Part shown: positions 46,775 through 57,808 of the stretch, one piece after another
Layout of the letters: each line of letters begins with the position of its first letter
How positions within the stretch are numbered: the stretch's first letter is position 1
Origin: Dactylonectria macrodidyma
Lineage: Eukaryota; Ascomycota; Sordariomycetes; Hypocreales; Nectriaceae
Assembly (NCBI GenBank): GCA_020744425.1
Contig: JAGMUV010000011.1
Span: 1,178,001 to 1,242,000, forward strand
DNA: 64,000 nt
Direction: 5' to 3'
The notes under the pieces: generated by a model
The model's input: the letters and a program-made list of their open reading frames with translations, nothing else
Database searches by the model: none
Told to the model about the DNA's origin: nothing
Position numbers and translations under genes: made by a program

Positions 46775-49700
46775 ATGACAGCGAACACCATGGATAACGA
46801 TATACCTCACGTTGTTCGAGATTACAGGTTGGCGACGCAGTTCCGCAAGCGTCATATTATCCATGCTTTTGATGACCCTGATGCGCCCCCATCATCGCCA
46901 CAGCGGAAGGAATACTGGAAGAATGAGAGACAACAACTTGGCGCCGGCGGCCAAGGGCGCGTGATTTTGCAGACTTGCACCAGTGGTAGCAGAAGCTATT
47001 CTCAGCGCGCAGTGAAGATGATTCCGCTGCAGGAAGGCGGTGCAAGACGGCGATATCTGAGAGAGCTCGAAACCATCATCAAATTCTCCCATGACAAGGT
47101 GCGCACCTGACGGCGAAGCGTGCGCGCTGCACAGCTCTACATGCCTTGATACAGAGCTGAGCCTCGGCAAATAGTACGCGAGACATTTTGTGAAAACACT
47201 CGGGTGGTATGAAACAGAAGATTCGCTGTGTATCGCCATGGAATTCTTTCCCGCGGGAGACTTGCAGACATACGTTGCAGAACATGCACTTCTAAGGGAG
47301 GACGATTGCCGGGAAATAACGAGCCAAATTCTACGAGCTCTGATTGTCATGCATGGCGAGGGCTTTGCACATCGGGACATAAAACCTCAGGTTTGTAGAG
47401 CTCCTTTTCCCCATATTCCAGGCGGGGATGTCAAGATCCTTGCCACGTAGTGAGCGGTGAATGTGTTCGTGGCTTGTCTAACGTCCGTCACAAAGAATGT
47501 CTTGATCCAACAATGTGCTCCATCCACGTCAACACAACCCGGTTCGTGGTTGGTCAAACTCGCAGACTTTGGCATCAGCCGGATGTTTCATGCCGATACC
47601 CACGGCAACAGCACATTGATTGGTACTGAAGAGTTCATGGCGCCAGAGCTCTGGGACCGGAATGGTGCAGCTAAGACCGACTATCCGGCGACGGACCTAT
47701 GGGCCCTGGGAGTCATGACCTTTTTCATTCTAACGAAGTCACGACTGTTTCAAAATCGACGATACTCCTTTCAATACGAGAGAAGCCCGGATAGACTGTT
47801 CCCGCGTGGCTCACTAGATGATTGCCAGGTTAGTCTGGATGGGCAGGACTTCATTCGCGCCTTGCTGAGGCCAAATCCCAACGACCGTCTTGACTCTAAC
47901 GCAGCGGTGAATCATGCTTGGATCATATCTGGTCTTCAAATACACATTGAAGTCCCATTTTCAGATAGCGAGTGAGTCTGTGGATGTGTAAGATAGGAAG
48001 AGCTAGTCGCTAAAATTCGCAGGTCTTCGAAATCATCCTCAGCAAGGACCTCCTTAGACGAAGGAAGGGATACGACGACGGATGCATCAATTCCTCTTCC
48101 TTCAGCCGCATGGACCGATGAAGTTCTTAGTGGTGAAATGTCAGTTTTGAGCACAGAAGAAACCATCACACAGGTGTTGGCACCCCCTCATACAGAGACG
48201 AACGCGCCACCGGCATCACCGATGGGAGATGTCAGTGGACCAAACCCAACTCTCAAGAAGGCGTCTGGAGACCAGATTCCAAGCGAATCAGAAGCACAGG
48301 TGCCGTCTTCAGCTCCGGGTCATGGAGAGTTAGAGGAACTGAAGTTAGCACTTGACAAAAGAGTCGCACCTCTCAAGAACACGCTTGGAGACCAGGTTCT
48401 GAGCGAAGCGGAAGTGCAAGAGCTGTTTTCGGCTGCAAGTTACGGACGCTTAGAGGAACTAAAGTCACTTCTTGACAAAGGAGTCGACATCACTATTACC
48501 GATGACAAGGGTCGAACTTTGATCTACATAGCAGCAAAACATGGGTACTTGGAAATGGCACAGCTTCTCCTCGAGAAGGGGGCGGATATTGAAACTGTCA
48601 ACACCGTCGGAACGTCTCCAATCCATGCAGCCGCATTCTACGGACAGGCGTCACTAGTCAAACTGCTTATAGAAAAGGGAGCAGACATTACGGTTACAAC
48701 CAAATATGGCCAGACGGCCCTCAGTATAGCCTCGAGCGAAGGACACCCTGAAGCTGTCAAGCTCCTTTTGAAGGATGGGCGGACTATCGAGGTTGCCCAC
48801 AATGGTGGACGCACCCCACTTCACTCAGCAGCAATTGGAGGGCATACGGACGTAGTTCGGGCACTTCTCGAACATGGCGCGGATATCAGCGCGCCAAACA
48901 ACGAGGGATGGACGCCAATCAACGCCGCTGCAAAGAGTGGACACGTCGAGATAGTCCAGATACTGCTCGAGGCCGGTGCAAATGTTCTCCTTCCTGACGC
49001 CAGTGGACAAATACCGATAACCACAGCCGCGATCAATGGGCACTTGGAGGTGGTAGAAATGCTTCTTCGAAAGACGCCCTATAGTCTGGCGCTGGAGTAC
49101 AAAGTCCAATCGAGTGTTGAAATAGCTGCGAGTGAGGGATATCTGGAGGTTCTAGAGTTGCTGTCCGAACGTGGTATAGATATCGTTGGCCCAGGTGAGA
49201 GCGAATGGATGCCTCTTTACAAAGCAGCACAATACGGGCATGTGGAAGTGGTAAAGTTGCTCGCCGAGCGAGGCGCAAATATTAAACCCCGGACCGAGAA
49301 CGGGTGGATGCCTCTATCTATAGCTGCGGCAAATGGGCATGTGGAGGTGGTCAAGTTGCTGGCTGAGCTCGGGGTGGATATCATGAAGCCAATCAAGAGT
49401 GGCCAGACACCACTCTATATTGCAGCTAAATACGGGCATGCCGAGGTGGTAGAGTTACTAGCTGAGCTCGGGGCAGATATAAGAGCCCAGTCTGCGCAAG
49501 GATGGACGCCTCTGACTATAGCAGTAAGATATGGGCATGTGGAGGTAGTCGCGTTGCTGGCCAAGCTCGGGGTAAATATCTCAGCTCTTAGAGTTAACAG
49601 CTTAACACCTATGACCCTCGCAGCAACAGAAGGCCAGGTTAGAAGTGGTCAAGTTGCTGGCGGAACTCGGAGTTGATATCACGACCCTTGAATGGTGGAC

Positions 49701-49881
49701 GCCTCTCCATGCAGCAGTAGAGTCTGGGCATGTGGAGATAGTGAAGCTATTGGTACAACTTGGGGCAGATGTCACGGTCCCCGACAAACGGGGATTATCA
49801 ATCCTTGAAGCTGTCGAGACCGATGATCGGGAGATGGTCGAGCTGCTGGTTGGTCTTGGGGCGCCACGGCCGAGGTCGTAA
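46775..49881 (+). pseudogene. Protein kinase-ankyrin repeat fusion, frameshifted near the end
   Basis: Exons 46775-47098, 47175-47390, 47496-47971 and 48023-49676 close in phase (0, 0, 2) and encode 889 residues. Residues about 45-340 are a Ser/Thr kinase: glycine loop LGAGGQGRV, VAIK-type Lys in RAVKMI, HRDIKPQNVL, DFG in LADFGISR, GTEEFMAPE. All catalytic residues are present. An acidic/Ser-rich linker follows, with two similar repeats (GDQIPSESEAQ and GDQVLSEAEVQ), then about twelve ankyrin repeats of 33 residues. At 49641 one extra A breaks the frame. The ankyrin array continues in the next frame to a stop at 49879-49881 (two more repeats). Translated as is, it ends 12 codons after the lesion, so kinase and most ankyrins would survive. 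A sequencing error is possible. Confidence 0.82.
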
Positions 49882-51101
49882 CAAAGTACAGGCGCCAAAT
49901 AGTGGTACTTGCGCTCCAAGCTCGTGGTACCCTCCTTGAATGCTGGGGTTCCTGTTCAATTTACATCTTAAATGGGTTCCTTTTGGGGAAACACGAATGC
50001 CAGCCGCAACCTGATGATGGCTATGACTTCAGTTTAAACTAATATCATTCATGGATTATTCGACCACTTACGCAACTAGGCGACCGCAGCATCCCACGTT
50101 TATGAGGCTATATCATAACAAACCAATGAGATTAGGTGAGTCGAGATATTTTGTTCAGCTTCTGGGCCATGGGTCTCATCCAGAAATCCTTGCAACTGAT
50201 TAGCCTCTCTGGGAGTAGGATAAATGCGCATGCCGTATGTCCGTACGAACAACAAACAAAACGACATGGCATTTTCTTGCAGACATTGAATCCATATAAG
50301 ACGCCCTCGTTGACACCTCCATCAACAACAGAACAATGTGACAGCCCTCTTTCGGCCCGCCGTTCCATTGCAGCACCACACCGCCTCGTATTCGCGTCCT
50401 ATGACATTTTTCCCTTATTCCGCCCCGGGCGCAGTTCAATTGCACCGTCAGCAAGGGCAATACAAATAGCCGGAATGGTAGATCCCTGCCAAGACGCGTA
50501 GTCTCGACTTGATCAGATAAGATGCGCGGTGAGGGGCAAGACAAGACAAGACACTGCCCCTGGATGAGAGAGAGGGCGTCGGACGGATGGAAAACCCTGA
50601 CAATGCCACCTTGATTGATGAGTCAACCTGTTGATTATCCATCTGGCTGCGCAACCGGCACCGGACCTGACCGGCATCGTCCTATGTCACCGTCATGGTT
50701 GAATAGGGGACTCTTCCAGACGGCTATTATCCCGATAACGTCATGTCCAATTCGCGATGCTGATTGGTGTGTGGGATCCCGATGGAGCGGATGATTTCGC
50801 GCTAAGGTTGGTTTCATTGACGTCCGAGGCCGACTCCGTGATCTCGACGCTCGAGCACGCCATCTCTCACGCAATCGGGACGCGCATCAACGCTGTGAAG
50901 ACGCAATCGCATGAGATGCGGGGACCGACCACGGATCACCGGAGGGTTCGGTGCGTAATTATATAAAGATGTGCCGGTTTTAAAAGAGGAGGAGGAGGAA
51001 AAGGGTATTTATTGATTGCAACCATCAAGTCGACTTGTTCTCTTCCCATTGACTCCCTTGAACACAAATCTAGCGACTCAATTCGATATCCATCACATAA
51101 A
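49882..51101. other. Intergenic, promoter of the TauD-type gene
   Basis: No protein-like frame stands out. The last 150 bp before 51102 are AC/AT-rich leader, and a TTATATAAAG box is at about 50958, about 145 bp before the ATG, suiting a TATA box. Confidence 0.45.
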
Positions 51102-52363
51102 ATGGCCCCCGGAGCTCTCATCGACGAGCCCGTCTCGGCGGCTCCTCTCCCCCAGGTCAAGAACGCAGACGCGCCCCGGTCCATCTTCCCCGATGGCATC
51201 CGCACCTCGGGCCAACACCCTCCGCTATACGACCTCCTCAAGCCCTACTCAGAGTTCCCCAAGGAGATTTCCGGACCTACCCTCTGGAAGGCAGAGGACT
51301 ATGCCGATCAGCCCGACAAGTGGACGCATCCCTTTACGGATGAGGAGATTCAGGAGTTGAGCGACACAGCAGACCAGTTCATCGCTAGCGGGATTCCCCT
51401 AACTGGAATTTCCAAGGTGAGAGAAGCCAATTCGACCTGTCCATGTCGAACACCTTACTGACCTCATTCTAGAGCAACTTCCCTCTTCCCAAACTCAGCA
51501 AATCCCTAGCCGCCCTCCGCTCAGACCTCATCGATGGCAAAGGCTTCATCCTCTTCAAGCGCTTCCCCGCGCAGGCGTGGGGCCCGCACAAGAACGCCGT
51601 GGCCTACATGGGACTCGGCACGTACCTGGGCTACTTTGTCTCACAAAACGGCCTCGGCCACGTCCTAGGCCACGTCAAGGACGTCGGCGATGATGCCACT
51701 CAGATCGACAAGGTGCGCATCTACCGCACAACGGCGCGGCAGTTCTTCCACGCCGACGACGGCGACATCGTCGGCTTGCTGTGTGTCCACCGTGCGCTTG
51801 AGGGCGGCGAGAGCGATATTGTCAGCATCCACAACGTCTGGAACTATCTCCAGAAGAACCACCCAGATGTCGCTGAGCTGCTGACCCAGCCCGTCTGGTA
51901 CTTTGATCGCAAGGGCGAGGTGTCCGAGGGCGAGGAGCAGTGGTTGCGCCAGCCCGTCTTCTACCTTGAGAACGGCGGCAAGGGCCGCGTCTACTGCAAA
52001 TGGGACCCCTACTTTGTGCGCTCCCTGACGCGCTTCTCCGACAAGGGCCTTGTTCCCGCCCTCACCGACGCCCAGCAGCGTGCCATCACAGTCCTCGAGG
52101 AGACGTGCCAGCTGCTGGCCCTGCACATGGTCCTCGAGGTTGGCGACATCCAGTTCGTCAGCAACTCACACCTCCTGCACGCCCGCACCGCCTACGTTGA
52201 TCACCAACCTCCCACTCCTCGTCGCCATCTGCTCCGTCTCTGGCTATCCACGCCCGAATCCGAGGGCGGCTGGGCCCTGCCCATGCCTGACAGCCACGAG
52301 AAGAAGCGCGGAGGCATCCAAGTGAACAACACCGCCCCTAGGTGCCCTCTGGATGCGGAATGA
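51102..52363 (+). CDS. TauD/TfdA family Fe(II)/2-oxoglutarate dioxygenase
   Basis: Exons 51102-51416 and 51473-52363 are joined across a 56-nt GTGAGA...CTAG intron in phase 0. They encode 401 residues. The Fe ligands are H and D in FFHADDGDIVGLLC and the distal His in NSHLLHARTAYVD. The Arg of HLLRLWLS should bind 2-oxoglutarate. The N-terminal 100 residues include SGPTLWKAEDY and the helical FTDEEIQELSDTADQF, which are common to fungal clavaminate-synthase-like proteins of this branch. It belongs to a different branch from the xanthine dioxygenase at 30 kb (no shared motifs outside the metal site). The substrate is unknown; sulfonates or other organic acids are possible. No signal peptide is visible, so it is cytosolic. 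Confidence 0.88.
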
Positions 52364-53374
52364 GCAACAAATGGGAAAAAGCCCTTTTTTATTTTAAGCG
52401 ACCATGAAAAAAAGTAATGAACTGCCTTAGAGCATACATAAGGATACATAATGAAAACAAAAATTTGAAATGATCAATGTTTGTGCTTGTATGAGTGATA
52501 CGATGTGGCATTGATGGCCTGCTTCACGGGCTGAAGTTTATGTCCTTGAAGTGCTATTTTTGAAAAGAACAACGTGCCAATGCTGTGCTTTCCGTAGCTG
52601 CTGGATTCACCGTCATGAGCACGAAAGAGCTAAATCTGAGACTGAGAGAGCTCGCCCTAATGGTAAAGAGATAATGCGAGTGACGTAGGTAGAGAAATGC
52701 CAGACCTTTGAGCCCCCCCCTGGAGCATTCGGTCCCTTTGTGTTACGCTCAGTCGTTGTCTCCAGTGACTCGGAACTCAGTTTTTTCTTTGAACCAATAA
52801 CAATAGGAACAATGATAACAATAATCGTGAGTTGAATGAAGCACGCACAAAGTGATACACTGAGGCTAGCAGTTTGGGCAGCAATGTGCAAAGTGCCACT
52901 CGTATAACTGCACGGAGAACAGAAGTAGAATTAATGGCTATTATTCCAAAACCTTTGCACAAGGTTCTGCGCGCGTTGAAACAACGAGAATAGACAATGT
53001 CTTTGTTATTGAGACACCTCTGTTTCATTGATTAACTTCTCCTTCTATTCATCATTGAACGATTTCGCTATTGACACACTTTCGTTTCATTGATTAACTT
53101 CTCGCATTGTTCATCATTGAACAACTTCACAAGATTCTCCTGAATGTCATAATCAACGTGCTGTTTCTAAATCACATCATCATTTCGATCAATGATTCCT
53201 GACATCTATCTGCAGTCTCTCGACTATAATAACCCTAGCTAGAGCCAGCTCAGAAACAATTTACGTTCATCAACACCAAAACCAAAACCTCCTCGCAAGT
53301 ACACCAAAGCCTCTTCAGTTCTAAAAACTCGGCTTGATTGCTCATACCACAGCCAACCACAACCAACCACAACA
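52364..53374. other. Intergenic with repeats and promoter of small gene
   Basis: It includes a diverged tandem duplication at 53.01-53.13 kb. A minus frame at 52613-52891 starts with a hydrophobic stretch (CACFIQLTIIVIIVPIVIG) but has no support beyond that. Confidence 0.4.
53009..53128. repeat. Diverged tandem repeat, unit about 60 bp
   Basis: Two consecutive copies share the blocks TTTCATTGATTAACTTCTC and TTCATCATTGAAC at the same spacing (about 58-62 bp), separated by short variable stretches. They lie about 250-360 bp before the small Cys-rich gene. Confidence 0.75.
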
Positions 53375-53614
53375 ATGTCTCTCTATCCTACAAACGTCAC
53401 CTCCACCTCCGACATCTCTGACACCATCGAGAAGCCCGATTTCTCTCCGGAGAGCGCCCCATCTTCGCCTACTATGGCTCTTGGCATCATGAATTCACTT
53501 GAAGGAACCAAGTCCATTGCGAACGGTAGATGCCAATGCTCTTGCGTCTGCTACAGGATTATTCGACAAACTGAGTGCGACTTCTGCGATTACTGCATTG
53601 AATACCATACCTAA
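53375..53614 (+). CDS. Small cysteine-rich protein
   Basis: A 79-residue frame with a CAAC-rich leader (AACCACAACAATGT) follows a TATAATAA-type box at about 53226. The N-terminal 50 residues are Ser/Thr/Pro-rich, with no signal peptide. The C-terminal part has a dense Cys set: RCQCSCVCYR then CDFCDYCIEYH, arranged C-x-C-x-C-x-C and C-x2-C-x2-C. This resembles small Cys-rich cytosolic proteins found across filamentous ascomycetes, possibly metal-binding; that resemblance is from memory and unverified. The leader composition suggests real, perhaps strong, expression. It could also be spurious because it is short. Confidence 0.5.
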   Translation: MSLYPTNVTSTSDISDTIEKPDFSPESAPSSPTMALGIMNSLEGTKSIANGRCQCSCVCYRIIRQTECDFCDYCIEYHT

Positions 53615-54892
53615 ACAGATTATACATTGTTCTTAACTCCTCTAACTTGGTGTGTCGTCCTGAAAATGCAGTGGCATCACAGGAGACTAGGATATTTTAC
53701 CACCTTCCTGTGGTATATTCTTCAATTCTACTATCTCTGCTGGTCAGATGATCGACTAGATAGATAAAAATTTACATTCTAATAACCAAGCTATCTGGAT
53801 AGTACAAAGCCGATAATATTTGCAAGTGTTGTGACAAATTCTCTTCTCTTAGTTCCTAAATATTGTTTATGGTATCAGGTCTACAGTCAATTTCTGAGAT
53901 AGCCTCAGCTTACATAGGATACATAAGTATTCCGCAATCTGCAATACGCCTACGCTGTCTGGTGTGGTCGCTGCAGTGTACCGGCGTCACCTCGATTTCA
54001 TGGTTCTTTGGGGATACCTCAAGGCGTATGAGCTAAACAGGGAGCGAGTGCCACCGACTTCCAGGGCCGAACAGTGGGCCTAGTGGCCCAACACCAGAAC
54101 TGGTTGAGCTTTTTCTGCAGCCGCCCGTGACGTGGAAATGGGCAAGCCACCGCCGCAGGATGTTGGCCATGTCCAATTGGGTTTCTGGAGGCAGCACTTG
54201 TCGAGAAAAGCTCGCCCGATCTTCAGCTACTCTCTCGGCGGTAGTGACCAACACGTTCCGGGTCTTGTTGCCTGGAGGTAGCGCGCGCGTGCGACCAACA
54301 ACCCCAACTTCGCCGCCAACCGACAGGCCTTTGCTGTGAGATGTCAGGGCCAGAAACAACCGGGTTGCACACAGGGGCCAGCAGCCAGCCTGGTTCGGAC
54401 AGAAATAGAACCATTATTTTTTATTTTTTATTTTTAGGACAGTACCTTTCTTTTCCACTTCGCACTAGAGGGAATGTGGTGTGGGCCGGGGTGGGTGATC
54501 AACTCACGTTTGATCTTACATGAACTGGCCGCGAGCCTGATGAACGGGTATAAAGAACTAGTCCTATCTCTCCTGAATGTCTTTAATAACCGAGAAGGGT
54601 CAGTACTCAAGCACCTCAGGACTCTTTCTATCCATCTATAAGTCCTTCCCTTTATCTCCGCCTCAACTATATTGGAGAAGCCTAGTCTTTGACTAGACTG
54701 CTTTGCCTTGTTGAAAGACTTACCTAGTCGTCTATAAGGCCGATCTAGTCTTTATAAGACTGATGTAATCCCTGATGACTTGCTAGGCTGTACGTCTTTA
54801 ATCAGGCCTGTACTTGATCGTAAACGTCGTGACTTTGAGGCTATTGCTAATCTAACTTACTCACCTACAGTGTTTATCGACCTGCCAATCGG
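53615..54892. other. Intergenic, AT-rich toward the right
   Basis: From about 54.4 kb the sequence is rich in CTAG and short T/A runs, including a T-rich tract near 54.42 kb. The composition resembles the interior of the element at 20.2 kb, which suggests decayed repeats. A TTACTCACCTACAG string just before 54871 looks like a 3' splice site, so the next gene may have a 5' exon here. Confidence 0.4.
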
Positions 54893-55684
54893 ATGCAGTG
54901 GGTTTCTGGCGTCGCTAAGATCTTCGTCGATGTCCAGGGACAACTAGTCCAGCTCGACCTCAAGCCTAAAGGAGCCGAGGGCCACCTAATCCCCAGCGAT
55001 ATCACGGGATCCCTCGAAACCTTGGCTGTCAACACTAAGTCGGGCACTTTTTACTGCCAAGCGCTGGCGATCGGGCCTCTTGTGGCGGCGAAGATCAAGG
55101 CCCACTATGGCCGTGAGACTCGAGACGATTACACCGACCTGGTGTACGTCTGCATGTCTGAAGACTATAGGGCTGAAGTCAGGGCCGCAGCGAGAACCTT
55201 CCGCCAGGAGTGGAAGGACTGCTTCCCGGACAAGATCATGGAGCAAGATCCCGGTCTTGAGGAAAGCATTCGGTGGGCCCTGAATATGCCTCGCACCCCA
55301 TCCCCTACGACCGATCAGGCCCTCAGAACCAGCGCTGGAGGTAGCGGCCAAATTCGGGGACCTGGCGGCTACAGCGGCTATCAAGGGCAGGGTGGAGGTT
55401 ACGGTGGTGGTCAAAGTGGTGGATATGGCTACTATCCGACTCGCAGTGCTGGTCAATCCAGCACCGCTAGTGGAGAGTGCCATAACTCTGGTGGCGCCGC
55501 TGGCGGTTCTTATGCCAGTTCTTCTGGCCGTGGAGCGTCATCTTCGACTGGCCAATCAACCTCCGGCAACGCACCGCGGGATGGTGACATGTCTCGAGAC
55601 GGGTATTGGAGGTATAGTGCCGAGCACAACGACTGGTACCATAGGCATAGCGATGGGAAGTATTCTTGGGCTTCAAGGAGATGA
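54893..55684 (+). CDS. Gly/Ser/Tyr-rich orphan protein
   Basis: This is a 263-residue frame of unknown function. Residues 1-135 look globular (VSGVAKIFVDVQGQLVQLDL, FYCQALAIGPLVAAKIKAHYG, RTFRQEWKDCFPDKI). Residues about 136-235 are low complexity, rich in Gly, Ser, Gln and Tyr (YSGYQGQGGGYGGGQSGGYG), prion-like or RNA-binding-protein-like. The tail WRYSAEHNDWYHRHSDGKYSW has spaced aromatic residues. A putative 3' splice site 22 bp before the ATG, and the open frame between them, mean that an upstream exon may exist. It is flanked on both sides by AT-rich, gene-poor DNA. I do not recognise the family. Confidence 0.55.
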   Translation: MQWVSGVAKIFVDVQGQLVQLDLKPKGAEGHLIPSDITGSLETLAVNTKSGTFYCQALAIGPLVAAKIKAHYGRETRDDYTDLVYVCMSEDYRAEVRAAARTFRQEWKDCFPDKIMEQDPGLEESIRWALNMPRTPSPTTDQALRTSAGGSGQIRGPGGYSGYQGQGGGYGGGQSGGYGYYPTRSAGQSSTASGECHNSGGAAGGSYASSSGRGASSSTGQSTSGNAPRDGDMSRDGYWRYSAEHNDWYHRHSDGKYSWASRR

Positions 55685-56747
55685 GCAGGAGGTGCCTGGA
55701 GCAAGTTGAGGGCATCTGCATCTGGACTATTGTATCAATTTTGTGCTTATAGTTAACATTGAGGCTTAATTTAATTGGCTTGGTCTGCTCCATCGGCAAC
55801 TTGTAAACGGATTGGCGAGTATGAGAAGGCCTCAAGGGTCGAAGACACTGCTCACCTCGCCATATCTGGGATATCAGCTTAGCCTTTACAGCGAGTACTA
55901 TCCTTCAGAGAGACAAAGTCGCAACATGAGTCTACAAATGAAAGTGAGGAATGGCGAACGATAGTTGTACAGGGAATGGAGTGATACTCTGTCTAGAAGA
56001 AGACACGTTACCACTAGCGAGCAGATATATCCCGAACAGAGTTACTCCTGCAATAAACCTCACCCTCTAAGTTATAGTATATATTCTAATTACCAATAAA
56101 CTTGATCTTAATCCCAAACTTGCCATACGATGACCTCTACGATAATATCCTTACCACTTATAACTAAACCCTATAGGTTGAGAGCCATATATATATAATC
56201 CCTCTAAGCACAAGTTTGTTAACAAAGCCAGGGAAGAAGGCACTAACTCAGAGCCTCGATCCATCTACACTAGGAAAGTTACTGCATTTGAAGAAGGCTA
56301 GGATATGGACAATGTCTTCCTCCATAAGGCTCACCCCCTTCAGGGTTCAAAGCCGTTCCTTTCCGCCGATCCCTCAATAAGTACTCTTCGGAGTAGTTGA
56401 AGAGTACGTCAAAGCTGAGAGGATACCTCACCGCTATTGAGTAACACACATCAGCTAGTGCACTTGAAGCATGAATGCTCGCACTTTAATTAGGTGGAGC
56501 TCCTGGTGCCGTATCATTCTTGCCACGATACTTGAGAAGAGATTTTCAACTGTACGATATAGAGCATCTCCGATAGGAATTGAAAGAGGAACTTCGAACA
56601 GTCAATACACAATTGCCGAGAGTATCGGCATTATCTGTAATTGAAGGTAGTCAAGCTGCTCAGGCGGCGCTCAGGCAATGGGCACGGCAACTGGATGTGG
56701 TTGCAGATGGAGACAGGAAGATAGATGCGATGTGGATCATCCCTAGG

Positions 56748-56778
<31 letters not shown>

Positions 56779-56931
56779 CAGATTTTCTTTTGAGCATAAT
56801 AGAGTCTAGTTATATGCCTCCATTTGATATTACCTCTTTGCTGCTGCCTCGCCTTTCCATTTCCATCACACCACCAGGCCCAGGCTCATCTGACTTTAAC
56901 TATGCTATCCAAGTTTGTCCTTGCGCGCTCG
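55685..56931. other. AT-rich intergenic region
   Basis: The part from about 56.0 to 56.3 kb is AT-rich with TATA and CTAG strings, like a decayed repeat. A T homopolymer lies at about 56750-56779. A plus frame at 56580-56975 runs through this homopolymer and is not credible as a gene. Confidence 0.4.
56750..56779. repeat. Poly-T tract of about 30 nt
   Basis: An uninterrupted run of T follows CCTAGGGG. It may be the A-tail of an old minus-strand retro-insertion or simple slippage; no retroelement body is seen. Confidence 0.7.
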
Positions 56932-57808
56932 TCAGAACGGTCTATCCCTCTCCCTTGGATCCATGTCCTTTTTGATCCTTCGCCACCGGGTCTTATACCT
57001 GCCTTTCTTCATCGGCTCAATTCGTCCTTCTTTTTCCGAGACGATCGCAATCCACAGTTGCCGGTAATCGATCCGAACGTTGAGTTCGCCCAGATTGGCG
57101 GCCCGAAGCTCCACATTCTGAGTATTGGAAAATTCAATTCCCTTCACCTGCAAGTCGTCAAAGTCGATGTTTTCCTTCCCCCACTTCTCGTCCAAGTCCA
57201 TTCCGTCAATGAAGTCCGCTATGTTGCTGCCATTCTGCAAGACGAGCAGAGACCGGGCAAATTGGGGCATCTTAGGATATGGGATGCCCTTTTTACTGAG
57301 GTCGCAGTTCTCCGCTTCAGGGTCGATGAAACAGCGCGATGACGGAGTGAGGATGAAGAAGTAGCCGACACCCCTCAGCTGGAATGTAGGATTCAGGTGG
57401 CGGAGAGACTTGGCCACTGGCGGAGGCGGCTTCACAGGCTCATACAGGTCGTCGCTTTTGAAAATCTGTTCGGCGTCCTCAAGCTGATGGGCCGGCACGC
57501 AGATATCCCATTCCTTGTGGACCATGGGTTAATCAGTGTCTAGTCGGCGAGAAGAGGGTAGGGAATGAGATTGAACGAACCAAGGTGACTCTCCCAGCTC
57601 CGTAGTAGCGCAGCGCGTTCACGTCGACGACGCAGGCCGGTATTCCGGCGGCCTTGAGGAGCGTGATCACCTCTAGGGTTTCCTCCCCGCCATATGTGCT
57701 ACGGCCTTGGACGTCTCTCAGACCGGGAAGCACTTCCAGGCTCTTGACAATAGAGACCGAATCCGACGCGTTCGTATCGTTTTTAGGCGTGGTGACAGGC
57801 GTCGTCAT
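56932..57808 (-). CDS. Hypothetical protein, possibly nucleotidyltransferase-like
   Basis: Exon 1 (57808-57581) and exon 2 (57513-56932) are joined in phase 0 across a 67-nt intron (GTTCGT...CACAAG, branch CTGATTAAC). They encode 269 residues. The junction reads YYGAGRVTL-EWDICVPAHQLEDA. The segment ITLLKAAGIPACVVDVNALRYYGAGR followed by WDICVP resembles the G-x-A-x-x-xYG and xDID-like region of small nucleotidyltransferase-fold proteins common in ascomycetes, but the catalytic acidic pair is not clear. Later blocks are PYPKMPQFARSLLVL and DLDEKWGKENIDF. I treat the function as unknown. The ATG at 57808 is the first in frame. Confidence 0.65.

Noticed and set aside
51665..52126. 153-codon minus frame
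   Set aside because: Antisense to the TauD-type dioxygenase; reverse-strand shadow.
52613..52891. 92-codon minus frame with one hydrophobic segment
   Set aside because: A single hydrophobic run in AT-rich DNA is common by chance; no other support.
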